DNA of 64,000 nucleotides from a virus. Under the pieces are notes generated by a model. That model ran no database searches. It worked only from the letters and a program-made list of their open reading frames with translations, and had not been told where the DNA came from. The translations under genes were made by a program, and so were the position numbers. The stretch is taken from the IMG/VR virus record IMGVR_UViG_3300023242_000004, positions 30,788 through 94,787 of that record; one strand, 5' to 3'. Positions 43,601 to 51,765 of the stretch are shown here, one piece after another. Position 1 is the first letter of the stretch. Every line of letters begins with the position of its first letter.

Positions 43601-46600
43601 TTATAAAGACTTACAATATAATCAGTTTTCTCTATTTTTTTATAATTACCCCAAATTATAGGGTCGTTACTACCAGTACCACCACCAGTTTGTTTTCCTC
43701 CTATTAATTCTGGGTCATCAGTTGACAACCTCCAGAGAATACTACCAATATAAGCACACCAAAGTCTTGGTACTGCTACAAAACCACCACGTATGGTAAA
43801 TATATTTCTAATATAATTAATAACACCTCCTGATGTTTGGTTAATACCGTTACCCACAAAAGGTAATGTGTGTAAAAATAACATCGCTTTAGAGTATTCG
43901 CTAGTTTGATTATAATATAAGGTAGACCCAAATAAACTAACACCTTTAGATTCACTATTTATAATGAAATCTGGTTCAGATTCATTTGCTGCACCAAGTT
44001 GGAAAGGTAATAATAGAAAAGGAAAAGTTAAGTCAGAAGTATTACCAGAATAATATTCTAATAATAATTCTCTATTACTACCCCATTTATTATGAAATTT
44101 TTTACCACCAATTTCATAATTAATAGTTTGATTATTTTCTGGTATGTTTTGTGGTTTTTTACTTAAATCAAATATAGAACTATTACCACCAGAGGCTTTT
44201 CTGGTGTATGTTAAACCTGGTCTTTTATCTCGGTAAAAAGCAAAACTTAAAGGGCCTTGGTTATCATCACCAAAATCCATTAAAGAAAATTCTTGCATAC
44301 CTAAAGGACCAGCAAATACGTTAAACCCAGCGTCTGATACTTGCTGAGGTGTTAAAGTTACATTATCTTTTAAAATACTTAATTTTAAAGGTGAAATTTT
44401 TGTATCCACCCCTTCAACAGGGTATAATTGTTTTATTTTGTTATAATCATTTAATGTTAATATTTTAACATATGTACCACCATCTAAAGATTTATCATAT
44501 TGGTCTGTCTCACCGCTTTTACCAAAAGAAGAGGAATAATTTGTTAAAAATAAATTACCACTTTCGCTATCTTTTTGTAAATTAGTATAGTTTTTAGTTG
44601 AGTTTACACCCCCACTAACATCACCCCATGTTTTATTGTTAAACTCTTTTTGTATTGGGATAATTTTAAAATCATTTGAGGAGTTATAGATATAATCATA
44701 AGAATAATAAGGTTTTACTTGTTGTCCATCAAAAGTTGATACTTTATTTACCACGTTTCTAGATACCGTATTTATAGTACCAGTAACGTTAGCTACAGTA
44801 CTAGTACTTATAAGACTTATAGTTTGTTTTAAATTTTTATTTGTTACCCCTCTAACAATAGCGTCTGCTTCAGCTATCGCCATTGATTGAATTTCTTTAT
44901 CGCTTAACGAATCTGGGTCGTTAGTATAACCTAAAAAAGTCATACCTCTTATTAACATAAGCCTCATAACATCTTGATTACTTAGCAATTCAACCCTAGA
45001 ATAAGGTTCTGTATTTATAAAAATACTAGTATCTATAGGTGAAATCGGAAACCAAGTGGTTTGGTTTTGTGTTATGTCATCAAGTACATCGTCAGTTGCT
45101 TTTTGAGCAATTAAAAACGCATTTAATAAATCATCAATAAAAACTAATTCATCAACGTGGTGTGGTTTTTCTAACAGACGAGCTTTACCTAAATATTTAT
45201 CAACATATGTCTTAGTTTTTTCATCTCTTTCTCTATAATCTGGCCAAGCATAAAACTCTTTTGTTTCTAATTTTTCTTTTTTTATATCCGAATTTATTAT
45301 TTCAACACCAAATGTTGATTCTAATTGTGAAATTCTTCTTTCATTACCTTTATTTTCCGCTGTTTGAGAAACAGTGTAAATACTTTCCATAAATACCTCA
45401 ATTGCATTTGTGAAAATTTCAATTATTCTTCTAACTGTTGGGTCGAAACCTAAAGATTCGGCAACGTTTTCTTTTAATTCTAACGCTAATTCTTTTTTAC
45501 TAGAGTTAATTTGTTCATTTACAACTAATCTAGTAGCGTTTATTTTTTCATATAAACCATTGAAATTATATATATCTAATTTAACAGTATTATTAATTTC
45601 ATAATCTTTTAAATAGTCAAATATTTCTTTTTTTAATTTTTCTAAATCGGTTGGTGAACCTAAAGTGTTGGATAAAGTTTTTTGGTCAAATGAACCATTT
45701 TTATTTGGGTCAAACATTTCTTTAACAACTGACGTATATAGACCTTTATTCGTATCTACTTTGTCAAAAAATAAAAAATAATTTTCATCTAATTTACCAC
45801 CAGAATCCGTTTCATTAAATTCGTTTATTCTTACAACTACCGATGCTTTATACTCCTCTATATTCGCAGTTTGTTCATCTGTTAACGGGTTATTTTTTTT
45901 TACAACAAAAAAATGATTATCTTTTACATCACTGTTTAAATCTAAATTACGACCTAACACATTAATTAACGCCTCAATATTATTTAATTTTTCAATAGCG
46001 TCATTACCTCTACCAAAAGAATCAGCGTTTTTTGAGTTTTGGGCTATTTTTTCAACACCACCATTTATTTTCTGGATATTTTCCATTAAAGTTACCAATT
46101 TGATTACTTCGTAACCACGCTCCTCGTTATATCTTTCATGTATTTTTTTACCGATTGTTGTAAATGGTATTGCTTTAAGATAACCTAATAACATATCTGA
46201 TAACATAGCGTAAGTATAACCAATAAATTGGCAAGAAATTTCAAAATTACCTGTTTTTGAATTAAATTTTGAATTAAATTTAAGCATATGTAAACAATAT
46301 GTAACTGGTTTACCGTAATAACCTTTAATTTCTAACTCAAATTTTGGGTATGGTAATTGAAAAAAAGTAGAATACTTGTTTGCTGTATTATTACCCGAAT
46401 TATTTTGTTCATTTTGGAAAATAGCACTACCTCTAACATCAATAAAATCAATGTTAACCATTGGGGCGAAAGAAGAATTAAAATCAATGTCAATATTTGT
46501 AATACCTAAAGCCTCATCATTACTACTATCTGAACCCAAAGAAGTTAAATCGGTATAATTAGTTGTTAATACTTTTCTACCAGAAACTTCGCTTCCCTCA

Positions 46601-46836
46601 ATAAAATTTATTGTCATAGTTTTAGAACTTTCTCTAGTACCTACAGTGTTTTCATCATCACTACTAGTTAAAACTGTTCTACCCATTCTTGTTGTAGATA
46701 AAACAACCGAAATATTTAAGTCCTCTAATGGTACTGATATATTGCTTTCAGAATCAAAACCACTAAAATTATTTGGGTCAACAATTTTTGTTCTACCAGC
46801 TTCACAACCTATCTTGTTTGTTATTCTATTCGCCAT
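40657..46836 (-). CDS. Baseplate hub/tail-tip protein with two peptidoglycan-targeting domains
   Basis: 2059 aa. The N-terminal 1600 residues are structural; the segment with FQLPYPKFELEIKGYYGKPV looks like a hub-ring protein. A linker GGNSGGGGSSGGN near residue 1625 leads to a DUF2272-like region (EPWSGVFISYIMLAADKNFP, then HSEVVYSVFGEKAYLIGG). The last about 145 residues (KNPGNLRPSSNKGFKTFSTW, then WQEGYEAYSEYLL) look like a transglycosylase/muramidase-type wall enzyme of phage tails. It would puncture the host wall on injection. It overlaps the gp53-like gene by 11 nt. Confidence 0.68.
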   Translation of the reverse strand: MANRITNKIGCEAGRTKIVDPNNFSGFDSESNISVPLEDLNISVVLSTTRMGRTVLTSSDDENTVGTRESSKTMTINFIEGSEVSGRKVLTTNYTDLTSLGSDSSNDEALGITNIDIDFNSSFAPMVNIDFIDVRGSAIFQNEQNNSGNNTANKYSTFFQLPYPKFELEIKGYYGKPVTYCLHMLKFNSKFNSKTGNFEISCQFIGYTYAMLSDMLLGYLKAIPFTTIGKKIHERYNEERGYEVIKLVTLMENIQKINGGVEKIAQNSKNADSFGRGNDAIEKLNNIEALINVLGRNLDLNSDVKDNHFFVVKKNNPLTDEQTANIEEYKASVVVRINEFNETDSGGKLDENYFLFFDKVDTNKGLYTSVVKEMFDPNKNGSFDQKTLSNTLGSPTDLEKLKKEIFDYLKDYEINNTVKLDIYNFNGLYEKINATRLVVNEQINSSKKELALELKENVAESLGFDPTVRRIIEIFTNAIEVFMESIYTVSQTAENKGNERRISQLESTFGVEIINSDIKKEKLETKEFYAWPDYRERDEKTKTYVDKYLGKARLLEKPHHVDELVFIDDLLNAFLIAQKATDDVLDDITQNQTTWFPISPIDTSIFINTEPYSRVELLSNQDVMRLMLIRGMTFLGYTNDPDSLSDKEIQSMAIAEADAIVRGVTNKNLKQTISLISTSTVANVTGTINTVSRNVVNKVSTFDGQQVKPYYSYDYIYNSSNDFKIIPIQKEFNNKTWGDVSGGVNSTKNYTNLQKDSESGNLFLTNYSSSFGKSGETDQYDKSLDGGTYVKILTLNDYNKIKQLYPVEGVDTKISPLKLSILKDNVTLTPQQVSDAGFNVFAGPLGMQEFSLMDFGDDNQGPLSFAFYRDKRPGLTYTRKASGGNSSIFDLSKKPQNIPENNQTINYEIGGKKFHNKWGSNRELLLEYYSGNTSDLTFPFLLLPFQLGAANESEPDFIINSESKGVSLFGSTLYYNQTSEYSKAMLFLHTLPFVGNGINQTSGGVINYIRNIFTIRGGFVAVPRLWCAYIGSILWRLSTDDPELIGGKQTGGGTGSNDPIIWGNYKKIEKTDYIVSLYKTSKKTELPVEISQTDLLSTLPKQVKIEFKKIFFNFVNGDDNSISWDAIKNGLEIWDGDGIGFETLLNNSYSDLSQINGLKNEDKYVVIIPQTILGEKDNFRLELKDGYSTNDSVTTLIKALVEPLIIANNNYYIWRGPKKDDYGTKGEYKTNLREGINVYEATFKIYFDALTKRLKDTSDSYSPTNEDKQLQQEIFGTANEDTIKLILYKTCKNVHDKWLAGTTDINNIIFQCGANNRSNTDSKLAIQYKSKTSPKLIDSFRFISRSFKDIGDKLYINPLPINDFLLENPNTSSYGAISQLLSDNNFDFIALPSFINFKDKAEVEAIFQPYGSYTEAISVGTCGPSFVCAYVGGKSNHLDYSTSDYPNDGFDLRCLYDEKSVNINPGIPDDFKTDDEPYEDAVGAFVVRYSQQNQNLFKDISLDQSEFTETDESLQIQDDISQKAGTNNRSIAGQNLYNVYSVRSYTAQIEMMGNAMIQPMMYFQLDNIPMFHGAYMITRVKHSIKPNHMSTNFTGVRIRYAETPLITALDLYMSFIDNLGITGGNSGGGGSSGGNFSNHFTTSFKSDLMANLPEDKIIIGTLTAIEKNSLGVTAQQEKLNWDDGNLDESDGVQFLKEYAKATPGISAENFANNTEPWSGVFISYIMLAADKNFPRSASHQVYIESAMNGVAGYEVFPLKAGLKIKVEVGDIFNKPRVGGNNASHSEVVYSVFGEKAYLIGGNIGDSISLLELNLKNGYIDDTSDVLGYVLCVKKTDNKYYNEKKLIGTGTGAMSNNNTSCPAIGNKGFAQNSGNKSSIDKILAGKNNCPSTRDCVGSLAGLKLVPTLWDGSKLTKRGVVAMSQAIDEGFGSAPSRKNPGNLRPSSNKGFKTFSTWQEGYEAYSEYLLGRSKTGWSWSNTLADCYVADTNKLFKNGGVKYQDLGSYAYTKNTSPSLRQYINQYAPWGDKNNPSNYALSTALTLKSYGFNVDIDEPMNTWI

Positions 46837-47146
46837 ATAATATTTTATGTTTTGTAATTTGTTCGTTATACCTACCTATAGCACTATCAAAAGGGTATGG
46901 TACCCTAATTAATGTCATATCTGGTATATTAAATTCTAAACCACCAAATTCTGGGTTAGCTAACATAATTAACCAACCACTATATGGGTTATTATAATAC
47001 ATCTGACTCAATTTGTCAAGTCTAGTTAACCCATGTTTATAAATCATATTTTTATCTTGACCAGAATTTGGTATTGTTGTACCAATCACTGGCTTCATAC
47101 TAGCGTTAACTCTGAACGCATTATATCTATCTACGTATTGTGCCAT
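46826..47146 (-). CDS. Baseplate wedge protein, gp53-like
   Basis: 106 aa. The core YKHGLTRLDKLSQMYYNNPY followed by SGWLIMLANPEF fits the gp53/LysM-like wedge pattern (R-L-D-x-L-A...Y-x-x-P-x-x-W-x-I-x-L-A-N) and lies beside the hub gene as expected. T4 gp53 has about 196 residues, so this is a short form. It would link wedges around the hub with the gp25-like and gp6-like proteins. It is 12 nt downstream of the OmpA-domain giant. Confidence 0.72.
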   Translation of the reverse strand: MAQYVDRYNAFRVNASMKPVIGTTIPNSGQDKNMIYKHGLTRLDKLSQMYYNNPYSGWLIMLANPEFGGLEFNIPDMTLIRVPYPFDSAIGRYNEQITKHKILYGE

Positions 47147-47158
47147 AATATTTTCTTG

Positions 47159-50100
47159 TTAATTATTTGTTAATACATTAAGGTGTGTAAAGTTTGCATA
47201 AATTTTACCACCCCATTCTACTTGCCAAACTATTTCAATCGAGCCACCATTGCCGTTCCAAGCATCAATAATAAATTTAGTTAGTTCATCGTCGTCATCA
47301 ATATCTACATCTGTATGTAATAATATTTTATTTTTATCTTGTTGCCCGACAAAACCAATCACGGTACTGGTTTTAGGTTGGCTAGGGATACTACTAGGAG
47401 TTATTTGTCCGCTACCAAAACCATACACCGAATATACCAAAGTATCTGCTGAGTTTGGTCGTATTTTAATAAGACCAACTAATCTCTTTCCTTTTTTATC
47501 GTTAATAATGTAAATAAAAGCTTCATATGTTTTATTTAATGCTGGGTTTTGTATATCTTTTGTTGCGTTCCAATTCAATCTTAAATTCAAAGAAACACTT
47601 GTTGGGTCCGTTTGGTCGAAAGCAAAACAACCATCATAACCAAAACAACCAATAACCGCTTTATCATCAATAGTTGTTTCCGTACTTGGTGCGTTATCTG
47701 GAGATGATGAAATAGCTATTTCATTTGCTTTTTCTTGGTCAATTTCTGGTGTGTTATCAGTTATCGTTTCATTTGTAGCTGTACCTCCTTCAATATATTT
47801 TTTAACATCTCCATTGTATGGTGATTCATCTATTAAATTACGAAGATAATATCCAGTTGGTGAATTAGCTAAATCTTTACCGTCTTTATCTTTTATTAAT
47901 GGTTTTTCAATTGAAATATAATCAGCTCTAGGGTCATAAACTTGTGAGTTGGCAAAATAATTAAAAGATAAAGCGTTTTGTAATTTATTTAATGGTCCCA
48001 TAAGCGTTGAACCACCTATAAATTTAAAAGCCATACTAACATTTGCAATCATCGGTTGTACACCTACACCTTCTGGGTTAAGGTCCCAAACCAATGGTTC
48101 GTAATCAATACTAACATTATCGATAATAATTTTTGTATTGTAAAAATCACCTATTCTAAGTATACAAACTGGAGCCCTACCAAAAGCTAAATTATTAGCA
48201 CCTTGGCCTTCGTTAGTTTTACCTTGTCTGGTACACTGTAGTAAAAACGTTAACCTAGAATTTAAACCTTCTGGTGTAGTTGAATGGAAAGCTGGATGAA
48301 AATAACGAATTTTTTCCCTAAAACTATCAAAAACAAAAGGGTCGTTATCAGTTAATTGCTCAAAATAATTACATTCAGTGTAAAATCTATTTGTTATAGT
48401 TGTGTTGATAGTTTTAGTCCTTTTTTTAATTATTGGTGGTGGTGTAGCCATTTCATCTTCTGCCATTTGAGAACTATACTCGAAATTAATAGTTGCACGC
48501 CTATCTTGTTTACATTCCAATGTATCGGTAGGACATAAAATATCTCTATTTTCATTAGTTACGTTTGGTGGGCATGGTTTACAACCAGTACCAGTTAATT
48601 GTTTTGTTTCACCAATTTTAAAACGTTTATCAAAATCAGATTCAATTAATTTTGGTAAAGCAGCTTTAATACTTGGCCACCATTTTTGTTTAATATCTTC
48701 TTTAATTTTTTCTGCTCTAGCTTTAGCTAGTTTGTCGTTGTATTCTAGACTACCTTGTTCACTAGCATAACCAGTTATAGTGGCAACACAATGTGGGCAA
48801 ATCTCGGTTAAATGTTTTATAATAAAAACATCAGTATTAGGGTCAAAATAACCTCTAAGTTCAAAATCATCAGCACCAACAATGGTTGTTTTTGTTTCTG
48901 GACTACGAGAAGTACCAGACTGGGAATAATTTAAGCCATAATTATACCTATCTGGCCAACCTTCACCATCACTTAATAAACTGTTGTTGTGATTACCAGG
49001 AGTAAAATTAGCTTTATAAGACCCTAAACCTTCACCAGCACCGTTTTTGTTAATTAAATAATCAATAGGTGTAGTTGTACTAGGTATTAAACCATTTTCA
49101 TATGGTTTGTATATTTCTGCGTTATCATTAGGGAAATAAACAGATAGAGGTCCTGGTGGTTTTTCTGCTGTTGGATTTTTCTTAACTGGTATTGTCAAAT
49201 CATCTGGGGTCGAAACGCTCCTTTCACTAACTGTTAATTTTTTACCCATCTCACTATTTGGGTCAATACAACCAGCCCAGAATGAATTAACGTAATTATC
49301 ATCTGGACCAAATGCACCTCTAAACGAATTTACATAGCTTGGGTGGTCGACAACTATCTTAAATGATAAGTTACCACTTCTTTCAGTGTTGTTATATGTG
49401 TATACCGATTCACCTCTACCTATAAAATTGTTAGCTTCCCAGCTAACGCTACTATTTTCACTAAACTGTATATCATATGGTGGAAACCACATAATTCTAC
49501 CTTTTTTGCCAGATAATAAATCTCCTGGACCAACTTCACATTCTGGTAAATTTTCATGTTCATCACTCCACGCTAAGTTTTCTATAGAAAACATAAATTT
49601 TTTAGTGTCACTTGTTGCGTTGGCATAAGGCGCTATTTTTGGAAAACCATACTCACCCAATACTGAATTTTCAGTATTTAACCTGTACGGTACGTTATTT
49701 GAATCCCACAAACCGTGACTTCTAACCATTTTGGACACGGTATCGTACCTATCTAATGTTGTCCAACTTCTACAATAGGTATCTTCAGCACTATAAGTAC
49801 CTCCGCTATATCGGCCCGTTGATAAATCAAATAATTCTTTTTTTAATACAGCATTACCTTTAGAAATACCATTACCGTTAACTGTTTCTATTTGTGAGGA
49901 TTTTTTTCCAATATCACCTTTATTAGTAACAATATTTCTCATTCCTTTACTATTAAATAATTTTTGTGTTTTACTTAAAAGCGATTTTTTATTGACATCT
50001 TCGATATTAATTTGGGCATATTCATATCCACTAGAATTTGAATTAACTAACCCACCCATTTCAGTGCCCCAAGAAAAACCTATATCGCTAATTTTTCTAT

Positions 50101-51493
50101 CATTATAACTAAAACCACCTTGGTACCCCACGAATAATTGTTCTTCTGGACTTTTGAACCCAGCTTCACTAACTTTTTCTTCTCTTAGATAAGTTAAATC
50201 AGCAATGATACCATCAGTAGAACCGAATAAATTTATAGCAGCACCATTTTTACTAAAAGCATAAACCAAAGCATCAGTGATTTGTGTTTGACCTTTGTTG
50301 TTTGCAAAAGCTGGTGCGTATCCACTTCTAAATAAGGATTTAGAAGGGTCATCAGAACCTCCAGCGTTAGTTCCTATCTGATTTGTTTTAATATTTTTTA
50401 AAAGGGCCTCTATTTGACCTTTACCTGTGTTTAGAATCATAGAGTTAGCTCTTTCAATATTACCAACCCCATTATTTTCTGTTTGAAATATAGAGCCCTC
50501 TGGTTCTAAATAACTTCTAGGTATAGTAAACCCTAGTATTTTACCAGCGGTATCTAATATTCTACCCCCAACACTAGATGGTATAGTAATTTTGTAGCTT
50601 GGTCTTAAACCAACCAAACCATCACCTTTTATAAGGCTAAGTATATTGTTTTGTACATTTAACGAACCTAGTATTTCTTGTTGAACATTAAAAGCAGCGT
50701 TATTAGCTAACGCCAAAGCCAATTGTTGTCCACCTATGTTTCCTAGCTTAGTATCTGTTATAATACCTGTAGCGCCTAATATTCTACCAGCTAAGGAACT
50801 TCTAATATCAAAATTAGGTACCACACCACCTTTACTTAAACCTAATCCTTGACCAGTTATAACACTACCGATAATGTTTGCAGCTTGAATAGCACCACTA
50901 CCACCTAAATTTAAGCTCCCATAAGTGTCTAAATAACCAGAAACTTGTCGAGATATATCTAAAGGGTTTAAATTGATGAAATCAGCCATATCTATTTGTT
51001 TAGTAACATCTAGATATAAATTTTTTATCACATTTTTCTTTCTGAATTGTGCATCAGTAGTTTTACCAATCAATCCGTAATCATTTACTTCTTGATTAGC
51101 TGTAGTTGGGTAATCTTGAGTACCTTGTGGCCAAATACTATTTGGAAAATTAACGTTAGGTATTGCATTAATATAATACATACTAGTTAAATCATTTGCA
51201 GTTGAGGCACCGTTTTGAAATGTGTTTATGCTGATGTTTATATCCTTGAATAAAATACCGTTTGTTTCCAAAGGCAAATATAATGGAATAACATTACTAC
51301 CGTTGTTGATAAGTGTGTCTAAGACTGGCTCACCAATCTTGGGACTACCATTCAATGAAGTTGATATCTGTGGATAAGTTGGTAATAGATTTAAGTTCAA
51401 TAAAAAATCCCTAACACCATAGTTAGTTGCAACATCTGTAATAGTATTTTTAGTTGTTGGTGTAGGGGTTGAAGTATTATAAAAAATTGGCAT
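47159..51493 (-). CDS. Giant tail protein with an OmpA-like peptidoglycan-binding domain
   Basis: 1444 aa. The first 770 residues are Asn/Gly/Thr-rich and structural. From about 783 to 1007 there is an OmpA-like fold with inserts: first strand LSVYFPNDNAEIY, then ATITGYASEQGSLEYNDKLA, KARAEKIKEDI, and a closing DRRATINFEY. This is the domain that holds peptidoglycan in cell-envelope proteins. The C-terminus is beta-rich. Its place between tape measure and the hub suggests a tail-tip or baseplate role, perhaps docking to the wall before the lysozyme acts. A TATTTATA motif precedes it. Confidence 0.62.
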   Translation of the reverse strand: MPIFYNTSTPTPTTKNTITDVATNYGVRDFLLNLNLLPTYPQISTSLNGSPKIGEPVLDTLINNGSNVIPLYLPLETNGILFKDINISINTFQNGASTANDLTSMYYINAIPNVNFPNSIWPQGTQDYPTTANQEVNDYGLIGKTTDAQFRKKNVIKNLYLDVTKQIDMADFINLNPLDISRQVSGYLDTYGSLNLGGSGAIQAANIIGSVITGQGLGLSKGGVVPNFDIRSSLAGRILGATGIITDTKLGNIGGQQLALALANNAAFNVQQEILGSLNVQNNILSLIKGDGLVGLRPSYKITIPSSVGGRILDTAGKILGFTIPRSYLEPEGSIFQTENNGVGNIERANSMILNTGKGQIEALLKNIKTNQIGTNAGGSDDPSKSLFRSGYAPAFANNKGQTQITDALVYAFSKNGAAINLFGSTDGIIADLTYLREEKVSEAGFKSPEEQLFVGYQGGFSYNDRKISDIGFSWGTEMGGLVNSNSSGYEYAQINIEDVNKKSLLSKTQKLFNSKGMRNIVTNKGDIGKKSSQIETVNGNGISKGNAVLKKELFDLSTGRYSGGTYSAEDTYCRSWTTLDRYDTVSKMVRSHGLWDSNNVPYRLNTENSVLGEYGFPKIAPYANATSDTKKFMFSIENLAWSDEHENLPECEVGPGDLLSGKKGRIMWFPPYDIQFSENSSVSWEANNFIGRGESVYTYNNTERSGNLSFKIVVDHPSYVNSFRGAFGPDDNYVNSFWAGCIDPNSEMGKKLTVSERSVSTPDDLTIPVKKNPTAEKPPGPLSVYFPNDNAEIYKPYENGLIPSTTTPIDYLINKNGAGEGLGSYKANFTPGNHNNSLLSDGEGWPDRYNYGLNYSQSGTSRSPETKTTIVGADDFELRGYFDPNTDVFIIKHLTEICPHCVATITGYASEQGSLEYNDKLAKARAEKIKEDIKQKWWPSIKAALPKLIESDFDKRFKIGETKQLTGTGCKPCPPNVTNENRDILCPTDTLECKQDRRATINFEYSSQMAEDEMATPPPIIKKRTKTINTTITNRFYTECNYFEQLTDNDPFVFDSFREKIRYFHPAFHSTTPEGLNSRLTFLLQCTRQGKTNEGQGANNLAFGRAPVCILRIGDFYNTKIIIDNVSIDYEPLVWDLNPEGVGVQPMIANVSMAFKFIGGSTLMGPLNKLQNALSFNYFANSQVYDPRADYISIEKPLIKDKDGKDLANSPTGYYLRNLIDESPYNGDVKKYIEGGTATNETITDNTPEIDQEKANEIAISSSPDNAPSTETTIDDKAVIGCFGYDGCFAFDQTDPTSVSLNLRLNWNATKDIQNPALNKTYEAFIYIINDKKGKRLVGLIKIRPNSADTLVYSVYGFGSGQITPSSIPSQPKTSTVIGFVGQQDKNKILLHTDVDIDDDDELTKFIIDAWNGNGGSIEIVWQVEWGGKIYANFTHLNVLTNN

Positions 51494-51508
51494 AGTTATT
51501 TATTTATA

Positions 51509-51516
51509 TATAAATA
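51509..51516 (-). promoter_or_regulatory. TATTTATA motif before the OmpA-domain giant
   Basis: Coding-strand GTATTTATATATAAATA, 15 nt before the ATG at 51493. Confidence 0.4.
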
Positions 51517-51571
51517 CTACACTACTAAAAATTTTGATAAAATAAATACTTAGACTAAAAGAAGGTAAAAT

Positions 51572-51596
51572 AAAAAAAGACACAATGCGTGTCTTT
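51572..51596 (-). terminator. Rho-independent terminator between tape measure and the OmpA-domain gene
   Basis: Minus strand: AAAGACAC, 5-nt loop, GTGTCTTT, then a run of seven T. It lies about 170 nt beyond the tape-measure stop and about 80 nt before the next gene. Confidence 0.85.
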
Positions 51597-51676
51597 AATT
51601 AATTTATATTATAATTAAATATATAATAATTTATAATAATATATAATAATATATATATATATAATACTTTTTATTT
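51572..51676 (-). ncRNA. Candidate AU-rich small RNA with its own promoter and terminator
   Basis: The 272-nt gap 51494-51765 holds no gene. A consensus promoter (51680-51710) would start a transcript near 51676 that meets a rho-independent terminator at 51572-51596 after about 105 nt. The body is almost purely A/T (TATATATATATATTATT...), with no open frame. It may be a stable small RNA, a leader with a leaky terminator for the OmpA-domain gene, or a by-product of antitermination control. Sequence alone does not decide. Confidence 0.4.
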
Positions 51677-51679
51677 ATA

Positions 51680-51710
51680 CAAAAATACGGTTTTTTAACC
51701 ACAAAGTCAA
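51680..51710 (-). promoter_or_regulatory. Bacteroidetes-type promoter upstream of the candidate small RNA
   Basis: Minus strand: TTG (51710-51708), 20-nt spacer, TATTTTTG (51687-51680). It sits 56 nt beyond the tape-measure stop, not near a start codon. Confidence 0.7.
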
Positions 51711-51765
51711 GTCATTGTAACATTAATTTTAATAAAAAACATAATTTGTTGATAATCAATGATAA

